Positions 42,232-51,152 of a stretch of 64,000 nucleotides of DNA are shown piece after piece. How positions within the stretch are numbered: the first letter of the stretch is position 1; every line of letters begins with the position of its first letter. Under the pieces are notes generated by a model. The model did not search any database. It had not been told where the DNA came from and saw nothing but the letters and a program-made list of their open reading frames with translations. This DNA comes from Paracoccaceae bacterium (GTDB lineage: Bacteria > Pseudomonadota > Alphaproteobacteria > Rhodobacterales > Rhodobacteraceae): positions 620,001 through 684,000 of the forward strand of contig JALHOL010000001.1 in assembly GCA_022843025.1 (NCBI GenBank), given 5' to 3'. The position numbers and the translations under genes were made by a program.

Positions 42232-43755
42232 ATGACGCGTCTGATCCTGGTGCTGGGCGACCAGTTGACGCCCGATGTCGCGGCGCTGCGCGCGGCAGGG
42301 CCGGGCGATGTGGTGGTGATGGCCGAGGTGATGGCGGAGGGCAGCCACGTGCCCCACCATCCCCAGAAGATCGCGCTGATCCTGTCTGCGATGCGGCATT
42401 TCGCGGATGATCTGCGCAGCAGGGGGGTGACGGTCGCCTATTCCCGGCTGGATGATGCCGACAACAGCCAGTCCATCCCCGGCGAATTGATCCGGCGCGC
42501 GGCAGAGTTTGGCGCGGCGCAGGTGATCGCCACCGCGCCGGGGGATTGGCGGCTGCGGCAGGCGCTGGCGGATTGCCCGATCCCGGTGACGCAACTGCCC
42601 GATGATCGGTTTTTGTGTTCAGAGGGTGAGTTCGCGGACTGGGCCGAAGGGCGCAAGCAATTGCGGATGGAGTGGTTCTATCGCGAGATGCGGCGCAAGA
42701 CCGGGCTGATGATGGAAGGGGACAAGCCCGCAGACGGGCAGTGGAATTTCGACCATGACAATCGCAAACCCGCCAAGGCGGATCTGTTCCGCCCGCGCCC
42801 GCCGCGCTTTGCCCCCGATGCGGTGACGGAAGAGGTCTTGGCGCTGGTCGAGGTGCGGTTTGGCGCGCATTTCGGCGCGGTGCGGCCTTTTGGCTGGGGC
42901 GTGACGCGGGGTGATGCGCTGGCCGCGCTGGACCATTTCGCCACCCATGCGCTGCCCACATTCGGGGATGAGCAGGATGCGATGCTGGCGGGGGATCCCA
43001 CGCTGAGCCATGCGCTGATTTCGCCCTATCTGAATATCGGGCTGCTGACACCGATGGAAATCTGCCAGCGGGTCGAGGCGGAGTGGCGCGCGGGGCGCGC
43101 GCCGATCAACGCAGCAGAGGGGTTCATCCGCCAGATCATCGGCTGGCGCGAGTTCATTCGCGGCATCTGGGCGCTGGAGGGGCCGGAGTATCTGACGCGC
43201 AATGCGCTGGGCCATTCCCGCGCGTTGCCGCCGCTTTACTGGGGGGCCAAGACGCGGATGCGCTGCCTGTCACATGCGGTGGGGCAGACGCGCGACCTGG
43301 CCTACGCCCATCACATCCAGCGGCTGATGGTGACCGGGAATTTCGCCCTGCTGGCCGGGGTGGACCCCGGCGCGGTGCATGAATGGTATCTGTCGGTCTA
43401 TGCCGATGCCTTTGAATGGGTGGAGGCACCGAACACATTGGGGATGAGCCAATTCGCCGATGGCGGTGTGGTGGGGTCCAAGCCTTACGTCAGTTCCGGG
43501 GCCTATATCGACCGGATGTCGGATTACTGCGGCGGCTGCGCCTATAAGGTGAAGGAAAAGTCAGGGGCGGCGGCCTGTCCATTCAACCTGCTGTATTGGC
43601 ATTTCCTGACCCGGCACCGGGCGCGGTTCGAGGCCAATCCGCGGATGGCACAGATGTACCGGACCTGGGACAAGATGGAGGCAGGGCATAAGGACCGAGT
43701 GCTGCGCGAGGCCGACCTGTTTCTGGCGCGGATGGATGCGGGTGAGGTGGTTTGA
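42232..43755 (+). CDS. cryB: Iron-sulfur bacterial cryptochrome/(6-4) photolyase (CryB/PhrB type)
   Basis: A 507-residue protein of the FeS-BCP family. The N-terminal Rossmann antenna domain begins 'TRLILVLGDQLTPDVAALRA'. The C-terminal FAD domain has 'RQIIGWREFIRGIW' and 'HHIQRLMVTGNFALLAGVDP'. Cysteines in 'DYCGGCAYKVKEKSGAAACP', with an earlier one in 'TRMRCLSHAV', match the [4Fe-4S] ligands of PhrB/CryB. The family repairs (6-4) photoproducts and, in Rhodobacter CryB, also influences photosynthesis gene expression. Start ATG 42232 after CAGGAGAG. Photolyase versus signalling function cannot be decided from sequence. Confidence 0.92.
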   Translation: MTRLILVLGDQLTPDVAALRAAGPGDVVVMAEVMAEGSHVPHHPQKIALILSAMRHFADDLRSRGVTVAYSRLDDADNSQSIPGELIRRAAEFGAAQVIATAPGDWRLRQALADCPIPVTQLPDDRFLCSEGEFADWAEGRKQLRMEWFYREMRRKTGLMMEGDKPADGQWNFDHDNRKPAKADLFRPRPPRFAPDAVTEEVLALVEVRFGAHFGAVRPFGWGVTRGDALAALDHFATHALPTFGDEQDAMLAGDPTLSHALISPYLNIGLLTPMEICQRVEAEWRAGRAPINAAEGFIRQIIGWREFIRGIWALEGPEYLTRNALGHSRALPPLYWGAKTRMRCLSHAVGQTRDLAYAHHIQRLMVTGNFALLAGVDPGAVHEWYLSVYADAFEWVEAPNTLGMSQFADGGVVGSKPYVSSGAYIDRMSDYCGGCAYKVKEKSGAAACPFNLLYWHFLTRHRARFEANPRMAQMYRTWDKMEAGHKDRVLREADLFLARMDAGEVV

Positions 43756-43800
43756 GGCCCTAGCCTTGAAGCGGCATCTTCAGTGGCAGCGTAGCAGGAC

Positions 43801-43887
43801 GATTTTTCATGCGAAAAATCAGGGGGCGTTCCGCCCCCTCGGAGCTTACGCTCCTCACCCCCTGAGGATATTTTTTGCAGAGAAGAT
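43801..43887. terminator. Hairpin array plus variant GGATATTTT element
   Basis: Three consecutive hairpins occur: GATTTTT-CATGCG-AAAAATC (43801-43820), AGGGGGCG-TTC-CGCCCCCT (43821-43839) and GGAGC-TTAC-GCTCC (43841-43854). CTCACCCCCTGAGGATATTT plus TTTGCAGAGAAGATA follows (to 43887). It lies between the convergent photolyase and MORN genes and is a diverged full-length form of the composite seen at 47209 and 60961. Confidence 0.65.
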
Positions 43888-43896
43888 AGGGGCGGG

Positions 43897-45372
43897 TCAG
43901 TTTTCTGCGGGAGCGGGGGCCGCTTCCGGTGCCGCTGGTGGCTCTGTCGGTGCTTCCGGTTGCGCTTCGGGCGGGGCCACGAGGATGCCGTTGAGCCAGT
44001 TGCCTTCGGCCACCTGACCGCTGGCATAGGTGAGTTTGCCCTGTCCCTGCCGTTTGCCCTTTTCGAACGCGCCTTCATAGATATCGCCGCCGGGATAGGT
44101 GGCGCGGCCCTGACCGTGGATTTCGCCATCAAGCCACGCGCCTTCATAGATGAAACCATCCGGCATGGTCAGCTTGCCCGTGCCGTGGCGCAGGCCGGCC
44201 TTGAAATCTCCCTCATAAACCGACCCGTCGGCAAAAGTGGCGGTGCCTTTTCCTTCGCGCAGGCCTGCTTTCCATTGGCCGTCATAGACATAGCCATCGG
44301 GCTTGGTCATCTTGCCCTGGCCTTCGGGTTTGGCGTCGACGAAACGCCCCTGATAGACCGACCCGTCGGCATAGGTGGCGGTTCCGGTGCCGGTGATCAC
44401 GCCGGCCGCCCAATCGCCTTCATAGGTGGAGCCGTCGGCATAGGTGATCTTGCCCTTGCCCTGCGGTCGGTCAGCGGCCAGCGCGCCCTGATAGACCGCG
44501 CCATCGGGATAGGTCAGCTTGCCTTGGCCCGAAAGGCTGCCTTCGGACCAGATGCCTTCGAGGACATAACCATCGGTGCTGCGGAACACGCCTTGCCCGC
44601 TGCGGCGGTCGGCGGTGAAATTGCCCTGATAGACATCGCCATTGGCGTAGGTCAGCGTGCCAGTGCCGGTTTTCAGCCCGTCCTTGAAGGCGCCTTCATA
44701 GACATCGCCATTGGCCTGCGTCAGCTTGCCCTGACCGTTGATCTGGCCATCCAGCCAATCGCCGACATAGGTCATCCCGTCCGGCAGGGTGAGCGTGCCG
44801 CGCCCGCTGCGCTGGCCTGCCTTGAGCATCCCGTCATAGACCGCGCCATCGGGATAGGTGACCTTGCCTTCGCCATCCTTTTCGCCCGCGACCCAGCTGC
44901 CCTCAAACCGATAGCCGCCGGGGCCTTCCATCACGCCGCGGCCATCATGTTTGCCGTCCTTGAAGCGCCCGGTATAGACCGCGCCATTGGCATAGCGGGC
45001 AACACCCGCCCCGGTGATCGCGCCCGCGACCCAGTCGCCTTCATAGCTCCCGCCATCGGGATAGGTGATCTTGCCCTTGCCTTCGGGTTTGCCTGCGACG
45101 AAGGCGCCTTCATAGACCGACCCGTTGGGATAGGTGGCGCGTCCGGTGCCGGTGATCTGGCCATCCTGCCATTCGCCGGAATATTCGAAGCCGTTGGGCA
45201 GGCGATAGGTGCCGATGCCATGCTGGAGCCCGTTGCGGAAGGTGCCTTCATAGACCGATCCGTCATCGTATTGCTTGGTGATGACCTCGCCCTCGTCCTG
45301 CGCATAGGCGCCTGCGGGCAGGGCCAGCGCCGCCGCCAAGGTGAGTGCCCAAACTGCCCGTCCGTTCCGCAT
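43897..45372 (-). CDS. Secreted MORN-repeat protein (about 19 repeats)
   Basis: A 491-residue exported protein. A signal peptide ('RAVWALTLAAALALPAGAYA') is followed by about 19 head-to-tail MORN repeats of 23 residues with pattern 'YPDGxxYEGxWxxGxxxGxG' (about residues 34-470). A short Pro/Ala/Glu-rich tail ('EAQPEAPTEPPAAPEAAP') ends it. MORN repeats form an elongated beta-strand array that can bind lipid, peptidoglycan or proteins; no enzymatic domain is present. The DNA shows a matching 69-base period. Start at 45372 is preferred; ATGs at 45393 and 45396 would add 7-8 residues. Divergent from nadE. Function unknown. Confidence 0.88.
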   Translation of the reverse strand: MRNGRAVWALTLAAALALPAGAYAQDEGEVITKQYDDGSVYEGTFRNGLQHGIGTYRLPNGFEYSGEWQDGQITGTGRATYPNGSVYEGAFVAGKPEGKGKITYPDGGSYEGDWVAGAITGAGVARYANGAVYTGRFKDGKHDGRGVMEGPGGYRFEGSWVAGEKDGEGKVTYPDGAVYDGMLKAGQRSGRGTLTLPDGMTYVGDWLDGQINGQGKLTQANGDVYEGAFKDGLKTGTGTLTYANGDVYQGNFTADRRSGQGVFRSTDGYVLEGIWSEGSLSGQGKLTYPDGAVYQGALAADRPQGKGKITYADGSTYEGDWAAGVITGTGTATYADGSVYQGRFVDAKPEGQGKMTKPDGYVYDGQWKAGLREGKGTATFADGSVYEGDFKAGLRHGTGKLTMPDGFIYEGAWLDGEIHGQGRATYPGGDIYEGAFEKGKRQGQGKLTYASGQVAEGNWLNGILVAPPEAQPEAPTEPPAAPEAAPAPAEN

Positions 45373-45508
45373 CCCTGCCGCCTGTCTGTCCATCATCCCA
45401 CTTGCGCGGTGCAGCCTAGCCGCCGCCCCGGCCTGCCGCAAGCCGCGCACCTTTCCCTTCGCCTTCGTTCTGCTAGAACGATCTGGAAAGAACAGGGATA
45501 TTCCGCGC

Positions 45509-47176
45509 ATGAGCGATACCTTCCGTCTGACGCTGGCGCAGCTGAACCCCACGGTGGGGGCCATCGCCGCCAATGCCGCCCGCGCCCGCGCCCTGTGGGA
45601 AGAGGCCAAGGCCGCCCGCGCCGACATGGCCGCGCTGACGGAAATGTTCATCACCGGCTATCAGACGCAGGATCTGATCCAGAAGCCCGCCTTCGTGGCC
45701 GAGGCGATTGCGGCGATCGAGGGGTTGGCGCGCGATTGCGCCGATGGCCCGGCGCTGGGCATCGGGGGGCCTGCGCTGCGGGATGGGCGGTTGTTCAACG
45801 CCTATTACATTCTGCAGGGCGGGCAGATCACGGCAACCGTGCTGAAGCATCATCTGCCCAATGACGGGGTGTTTGATGAAAAGCGGCTGTTCACCCCGGC
45901 CGATGTGCATGGCCCCTATGTGGTCAACGGGGTGCGCATTGGCACGCCGATCTGCGAGGACAGTTGGCACCCGGATGTGGCCGAGACGCTGGCCGAGACG
46001 GGGGCCGAGATCCTGCTGGTGCCCAACGGATCGCCCTATCATCGCGGCAAGCCGGACCTGCGGCTGAACCTGATGGTGTCGCGCGTGGTCGAGACGGGTC
46101 TGCCGCTGGTGTATCTCAACATGACCGGCGGGCAGGATGATCAGGTGTTTGACGGCTGTTCCATGGTGCTGAACCCCGGCGGGCACCTGGCGGTGCAGTT
46201 CCCGCAATTCGACGATTGCGTGACGCATGTGGATTTCACCCGCACCGGCGAGGGATGGCAGGCGCAGAAGGGGGCCATCGCGCCGATCCCCCCGGTGGCC
46301 GAGGCCGATTACCGCGCCATGACGGTGGGGCTGCATGACTATCTGGCGAAATCGGGTTTTTCCAAGGTGGTCTTGGGCCTGTCGGGCGGGATCGATTCGG
46401 CGCTGGTGGCGACGATTGCCGCCGATGCGCTGGGGCCGGAAAATGTGCATTGCGTGATGCTGCCATCCGAATTCACCTCGGCCCATTCGCTTGAAGATGC
46501 GGGGGATTGCGCAAGGCGGCTGGGGGCAAAGCTGGACACGATCCCGATTTCGGGGCCGCAGGCGGCGGTAGGGGCGGCGCTGGCACCGCTGTTTGCGGGG
46601 ACGACTCCGGGAATCACGGAAGAGAACATCCAGTCGCGGCTGCGCGGCCTGCTGCTGATGGCCTTGTCGAACAAGTTCGGGGCGATGCTTTTGACCACGG
46701 GGAACAAGTCCGAGGTGGCGGTGGGCTATTGCACGATCTATGGCGACATGAACGGCGGCTATAACCCGATCAAGGATCTGTGGAAGACGCGGGTGTTCGA
46801 CACCTGTCGCTGGCGGAATGAAAACCACCGTCCCTGGATGAAAGGCCCGCGCGGTGAGGTGATCCCGCAGCGCATCATCGACAAGCCGCCCAGCGCCGAA
46901 TTGCGCCCGGACCAGCGGGATGATGACAGCCTGCCGCCCTATGACATTCTGGATGCCATTCTTGAGGGGCTGGTGGAAAAGGATCTGTCGGTTGCGCAGA
47001 TCGTGGCGCAGGGCTTTGATCTGGCGACCGTGAAACGGGTGGAAAGCCTTCTTTATACCTCGGAATGGAAGCGCTTTCAGGCTGCCCCGGGCGTGCGGTT
47101 GACGCAAAAGGCGTTCTGGCTGGATCGGCGCTATCCGATGGTGAACCGCTGGCGCGATGGCAGCGGCGCGGCCTGA
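45509..47176 (+). CDS. nadE: Glutamine-dependent NAD+ synthetase
   Basis: A 555-residue two-domain enzyme making NAD+ from deamido-NAD+. The N-terminal nitrilase-type glutaminase domain (about 1-260) has the Glu in 'ALTEMFITGYQT', the Lys in 'KHHLPNDGVFDEKR' and the nucleophilic Cys in 'GTPICEDSWHP'. The C-terminal synthetase (about 275-555) has the PP-loop 'LGLSGGIDSALVATIAADAL' and 'TTGNKSEVAVGYCTIYGDMN'. The frame is open upstream, but ATG 45509 gives the family length. The 136-bp divergent region to the MORN gene should hold both promoters. Confidence 0.96.
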   Translation: MSDTFRLTLAQLNPTVGAIAANAARARALWEEAKAARADMAALTEMFITGYQTQDLIQKPAFVAEAIAAIEGLARDCADGPALGIGGPALRDGRLFNAYYILQGGQITATVLKHHLPNDGVFDEKRLFTPADVHGPYVVNGVRIGTPICEDSWHPDVAETLAETGAEILLVPNGSPYHRGKPDLRLNLMVSRVVETGLPLVYLNMTGGQDDQVFDGCSMVLNPGGHLAVQFPQFDDCVTHVDFTRTGEGWQAQKGAIAPIPPVAEADYRAMTVGLHDYLAKSGFSKVVLGLSGGIDSALVATIAADALGPENVHCVMLPSEFTSAHSLEDAGDCARRLGAKLDTIPISGPQAAVGAALAPLFAGTTPGITEENIQSRLRGLLLMALSNKFGAMLLTTGNKSEVAVGYCTIYGDMNGGYNPIKDLWKTRVFDTCRWRNENHRPWMKGPRGEVIPQRIIDKPPSAELRPDQRDDDSLPPYDILDAILEGLVEKDLSVAQIVAQGFDLATVKRVESLLYTSEWKRFQAAPGVRLTQKAFWLDRRYPMVNRWRDGSGAA

Positions 47177-47208
47177 TCCGGGCGAGAGCTCTTGTGGCTG
47201 GCGTTGGC

Positions 47209-47302
47209 AGGGGGCCTTGCCCCCTCGCCGCCTGCGGCGGCTCACCCCGGGGGTATTTTTGCCAAGATGAAGGGGCGGGGTTTCATCTTGGCCCAAATAC
47301 CC
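47209..47302. repeat. Composite terminator-like element with paired inverted GGGTATTT copies
   Basis: Hairpin AGGGGGC-CTT-GCCCCCT (47209-47225), then CGCCG-CCTG-CGGCG (47226-47239), then CTCACCCC and a forward copy GGGTATTTTTGCCAAGATGA + AG (47251-47272). An inverted copy follows at 47281-47302 after an 8-base spacer. It separates convergent nadE and the EEP-family gene and could terminate both. Confidence 0.75.
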
Positions 47303-47315
47303 ATCTTTGGCCTGA

Positions 47316-48806
47316 TCAGGGCGCAGCGACGGTGAAGGGGGCAATGGCCATCACGCGGTAGTGGTCATCGAACATCAGCCGCGCTTCATAGTCGCCGGGG
47401 GTGAGTTCTTCGTAAAGCTCATCAGCGGGGAAAGTCAGATCGCCCGCGATGCGGTACCCGGTGTAGGCGAAGCCGAGGTAGTTGTAGACCGAGGGATCGC
47501 CTTTTCGGTAGATGCCCACCCAATCCAGCTTGAACCCGGGCGCACCGGAGAAGCGCAGGGTGACGTCGCTGCCGGGGGTGACGGGGGCCGTGACCTCCAT
47601 CCGGGCCAGCCCGTCTTGCGGGATGATGTGAAAGGAGGTGCGGGCCAGTTCCGCGCCTTTTTCATTGAGCAGCACGGCGTCATAGGGGCCGGGGTCCAGC
47701 CCGATGGTCGACAGCCGGACGGAGGGCCGGTCGGCGGCATCGACATCGGCGATACCGGTGAGCGCCTGATCCGCGCGTGCGCCGAGGGGCAGGACATAGG
47801 CGGAATAGGTGCCGCCCTCTGGCAGCAGCGCGCGCAAAAGGAAACTGCCCCCGGCCTGCACCGGGCGGCGTTCCACGGCGATGCGGGCAGGGGCAGGGAT
47901 GGGGGTGACCGCGACCTCGGACAGGACGGCGCGGTGGTCCGAGGGCCAGGGCGTGACAGAAAGGCCGTTTTGGGGGTTCCCAGCCTCACCCATCACGAGT
48001 GATGAGAGGGTGCTGCCATTGGCAAGCCAGATGAAATCGATCCGGTCCAGCGTTTCGCCTTTGGGGAGGAAAGGCGCGGGGCGGCCGGGTGTCCATGTCA
48101 GGCCGGGTTGGGCGGTGGGGTCGGGGTTTGCGGCGCGGAAGGTATCGGTGAAGCCTGCTGCCTCCATCGCGTTGGAAACGGGCCAGGCAACGGCGCGATC
48201 TCCGGTCCAGTCGCGATGCGAAGGGCTGTTGAAATCGCCTGTGACCAGCACCGGCGCACCGGACGATATGACCGGGGCAAGGCCGGCGATCAGGGCCTCG
48301 GCCTCGGGCAGGCGGGTGTCGGCCTCTTTGGCCAGAACATCGGCGGGTGTCGCACCGTCGCGCAGCAGTTCGGGGCCGTAGGGATCGGAGGTGAGATGCG
48401 TGTTGACCAGCGCCACCACCTTGCCCGGCGCAACCAGTGCCCAGACATGCAAGGCATCCGGGTCCAGCCCGGCGGTGGAATAGGGCGGAGCCTCGGTCGC
48501 CTGCGTTTCGCCTGCGCCAGAATCAAAAAGCGGGTAGCGCGACAGGATGTGCCGACGCGTATCGACGTAAGGATACCCTGCCAGAGCCGCGATATCCGCC
48601 GTGCGGCCATCGGGTTCCTGCAGACCCACCACATCGGCATCGGCCAGACGGATGGCTTCGATCACATGGGCGAAACTGACTTGATCGCCGCCATACCAGA
48701 TGTTGAAGCTGAGAACCTTGATCCGGACGGGATCATCCGCCCGCGCGGGCAGAGAGGCAAGGGTCAGGCAGGACAGGACGAGGGCCAGAAGGGGGAACAG
48801 GTGCAT
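47316..48806 (-). CDS. Secreted endonuclease/exonuclease/phosphatase-family protein
   Basis: A 496-residue exported protein with signal peptide 'LFPLLALVLSCLTLASLPARA'-like (first 22 residues). The EEP domain (about 25-310) has 'VLSFNIWYGG', 'VVGLQEPDGR', 'VTGDFNSPSHRDW', 'LDRIDFIWLA' and 'WPSDHRAVLSEV', the full metal and catalytic set. The C-terminal about 180 residues are beta-rich, perhaps two Ig-like domains ('DPGPYDAVLLNEKGAELART'). Such enzymes can be phosphodiesterases, DNases or sphingomyelinase-like; the substrate is not determinable. ATG 48806 has GGAG eight bases upstream. Confidence 0.83.
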   Translation of the reverse strand: MHLFPLLALVLSCLTLASLPARADDPVRIKVLSFNIWYGGDQVSFAHVIEAIRLADADVVGLQEPDGRTADIAALAGYPYVDTRRHILSRYPLFDSGAGETQATEAPPYSTAGLDPDALHVWALVAPGKVVALVNTHLTSDPYGPELLRDGATPADVLAKEADTRLPEAEALIAGLAPVISSGAPVLVTGDFNSPSHRDWTGDRAVAWPVSNAMEAAGFTDTFRAANPDPTAQPGLTWTPGRPAPFLPKGETLDRIDFIWLANGSTLSSLVMGEAGNPQNGLSVTPWPSDHRAVLSEVAVTPIPAPARIAVERRPVQAGGSFLLRALLPEGGTYSAYVLPLGARADQALTGIADVDAADRPSVRLSTIGLDPGPYDAVLLNEKGAELARTSFHIIPQDGLARMEVTAPVTPGSDVTLRFSGAPGFKLDWVGIYRKGDPSVYNYLGFAYTGYRIAGDLTFPADELYEELTPGDYEARLMFDDHYRVMAIAPFTVAAP

Positions 48807-48980
48807 CGGCAGCACTCCATCTGTCGGGGCATGAGCGCAGTCTGTCAGGCATTGTTAAAGCCTGCGCGACAGCCGGGAGGGCGATCAAGAGAAAAGCGGT
48901 GCGCCGAGGGGGCTTTTGACCAAGGCGAATGATGGGTGCCGGAAGGGCAAAGGGCGCGTCGCCCGATCCTGCGCCTTGGA

Positions 48981-49949
48981 TCAGGTTTCGCTGACCACCG
49001 CCTCGGGCAGTAGGCGCGCGACATCCTCGGACCGGCAAAGCTCGGTGGCGGCGGACATGACGGCGGCGGCGGCGGCGGCCACGCCTTGGGCCAGCGCCTC
49101 GGCCTCGGACTGGCCGCGCGCGAGGGCGAGGATATAGCCCCCGACAAAGCTGTCGCCCGCGCCGACCTTGGAGTTCACCGTCACCTTCGGGGCCTTGGCA
49201 AAGATACGGCGGGTGGCATCGGCCAGCACCGACCCGTCTGCCCCGCGCGCCACGACGACCTTTTTCGCGACGCCGCGTGCCACAAGGGATTGGGCGAAAT
49301 CGGCGGTCTCGGTCCGGGTGTCCAGTTTGCGGCCTGCCAGCGCCTCGGCCTCTTCGCCATCCATGCGCAAGAGGTCCAGTCCGGGGATGGGATGGGTCAC
49401 CGCCTGAGTGAGGGCGGCACCTGACGTGTCCAGCACCACGCGCATCCCGGCCATGGAGGCGGCAAGGCGGGCGGGGAAATCCATCGGCACACCGGGCGGC
49501 TGGCTGCCGGAGATGACGGCAAAGCCGCCCGGCTTGCCTGCAGCGCGCAAGAGCATGAAGACGCGGTCCTGATCGGCATCCGACCAGACCGGGCCGGGCA
49601 GCATGAAGCGGTATTGGCGGCCGGTGGCGGCCTCATTCACTGTCAGGCTCTGGCGGGTTTCGCCGGGGCCGGTGATGCCCAGAAACATCACGCCTTCGCG
49701 CCGGATCAGAACGGCCAGCCGGTCGCCGGTGAGCCCGCCAAGGGCCACGAGGGCGAGGGATTCACCGCCAAGGGCATGGATCGCACGGCTGACGTTCAGG
49801 CCGCCACCGCCGGGATCAAGCTGGGGTTCCGAGCAGCGCAGCTTTTCATCGGCCACCATCTGCGGCACCGATGTCGCCATATCCAGCGCCGGGTTTAGGG
49901 TGAGCGTCAGGATCGGGGTCTGCTGGAAAACGGCTGTGTTTTCAGACAT
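48981..49949 (-). CDS. PfkB-family hexose/phosphosugar kinase (1-phosphofructokinase type)
   Basis: A 322-residue ribokinase-fold kinase. It starts with 'ILTLTLNPALDMATSVPQMV' and has the substrate motif 'DPGGGGLNVSRAIHALGGES'. The ATP/anion-hole signature with the catalytic Asp is 'NSKVGAGDSFVGGYILALA'. This resembles 6-phosphofructokinase 2, 1-phosphofructokinase and tagatose-6-phosphate kinase, which are hard to tell apart by eye. No PTS or fru genes flank it. The start at 49949 gives the normal family length; the long upstream extension is artefactual. Confidence 0.88.
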   Translation of the reverse strand: MSENTAVFQQTPILTLTLNPALDMATSVPQMVADEKLRCSEPQLDPGGGGLNVSRAIHALGGESLALVALGGLTGDRLAVLIRREGVMFLGITGPGETRQSLTVNEAATGRQYRFMLPGPVWSDADQDRVFMLLRAAGKPGGFAVISGSQPPGVPMDFPARLAASMAGMRVVLDTSGAALTQAVTHPIPGLDLLRMDGEEAEALAGRKLDTRTETADFAQSLVARGVAKKVVVARGADGSVLADATRRIFAKAPKVTVNSKVGAGDSFVGGYILALARGQSEAEALAQGVAAAAAAVMSAATELCRSEDVARLLPEAVVSET

Positions 49950-50055
49950 GTGCTGCTTCCCCCTGATCGACGCGGGCCAGTGCCCTGAGGCCACGATAGC
50001 GCTAACGCCCGGTGCCGGGCAACCGCTGTTCGGTTGGGGAAAGGGGAGGGGGTGC

Positions 50056-50083
50056 GGGGGAGGGGGCGGTTGCCCCCTCCCCC
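50056..50083 (-). terminator. Terminator hairpin after the MBL-fold gene
   Basis: A perfect 12-bp stem GGGGGAGGGGGC / GCCCCCTCCCCC with loop GGTT begins 6 bp past the stop codon of the minus-strand MBL gene. No clear U-run follows. Confidence 0.72.
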
Positions 50084-50089
50084 GTTGGA

Positions 50090-51019
50090 TCAGAGCATCA
50101 GCTGATAGCTGGCCGGGACGTAGCGGAAGCCGTCGCCATTCGCTTCGACGAAGCCCACACCGGGGAAGGGCATGTGATAGCCCGCGAAGGGGATCTTGTC
50201 GGTGGCGAGCATGCCAAGGATCGTGCGCCGGGTGGCGGCGGCCTGCGCCTTGTCCTGATCGAAGCGCACTTCCCAATCGGGATAGGCCAGCGACCAGACA
50301 TAGTGGTTGGTCGTGTCGGCCAGAATGGCCATCCGCGCGCCGTTTGATTCCAGCATGTAGGTGAAATGCCCCGGCGTGTGGCCCGGTGCGGCCATGGCCG
50401 TGATGCCCGACACCACGGCGCCGCCATCATCGAGGAAGGTGAACTTGTCGTTCAGCGGTTTGACCTTGGCGTCGAAGCCTTCGTTTGCCGCAGTGGACCA
50501 GTTGTTGTGTTCGGTCGCGCCAGTCACGTAGCGGGCATTGGCATAGGTCACCTCGCCCGCGTCATTGGACAGGCCGCCGATATGGTCGCCATGCATATGG
50601 GTCAGGACCACGATGTCGATCTGATCGGGGGTGATCCCGGCGCTGGCAAGGGCGGCGGTGGTGGCGTCGCTGGCAAGGCCGGTGTCAAACAGCACCAGTT
50701 CCGCACCGGTGTTCACGACGACGGGGGTGAAGAAGTTGAAGGTCTTGTCGGCGGGGATGAAGTTCGCAGCCGAGGCGGCGGCAAATTCTTCGGGGGTGAC
50801 GTTCATGCCAAAGGTTTCCTGCGGCTTGTCACCGGCGCGGGTGCCGGCGAGGATCGTCGTCACCTCGAACGCGCCAAGTTTGGCGCGGTTGAACAGGGCG
50901 CTGGCCGGGCCCTGCTGCGGGGCGGCGGCAAGGGCCGGGCGTGCCGAGAGCAGCGCGGGGGCGGCAAAGGGAAGGGTGGCACCGGCGAGCAGCGCGTGGC
51001 GGCGGGACAGGGTCGTCAT
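50090..51019 (-). CDS. Exported MBL-fold metallo-hydrolase
   Basis: A 309-residue metallo-beta-lactamase-fold enzyme with a twin-arginine signal ('TLSRRHALLAGATLPFAAPA', cleavage near 'ALAAAP'). The metal motif is 'VLTHMHGDHIGGLS' (HxHxDH), with later ligands in 'YVTGATEHNN', 'MAAPGHTPGHFTYML' and 'IPFAGYHMPFPGVGF'. It resembles lactonase or quorum-quenching-type MBL hydrolases, although substrate specificity cannot be read. ATG 51019 follows AGGAGGATGCC. It is separate from the adjacent kinase and zincin genes. Confidence 0.9.
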   Translation of the reverse strand: MTTLSRRHALLAGATLPFAAPALLSARPALAAAPQQGPASALFNRAKLGAFEVTTILAGTRAGDKPQETFGMNVTPEEFAAASAANFIPADKTFNFFTPVVVNTGAELVLFDTGLASDATTAALASAGITPDQIDIVVLTHMHGDHIGGLSNDAGEVTYANARYVTGATEHNNWSTAANEGFDAKVKPLNDKFTFLDDGGAVVSGITAMAAPGHTPGHFTYMLESNGARMAILADTTNHYVWSLAYPDWEVRFDQDKAQAAATRRTILGMLATDKIPFAGYHMPFPGVGFVEANGDGFRYVPASYQLML

Positions 51020-51152
51020 GGCATCCTCCTGAGAAAAACTGCCCAAAAGGATAGGAAGGCCGGCCTGTCCGGCCAGTCACGGTTAAGTCAGGTCATGTGC
51101 AGTGGCGCACATCCGCTCTGCAATCATTTTGAGAGTGATGGTTTGAGGGTCG

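Noticed and set aside
43980..45290. A 69-base periodic repeat that might be read as a CRISPR-like array
   Set aside because: The period equals 23 codons of MORN repeats in frame, with no constant repeat/variable spacer pattern and no cas genes.
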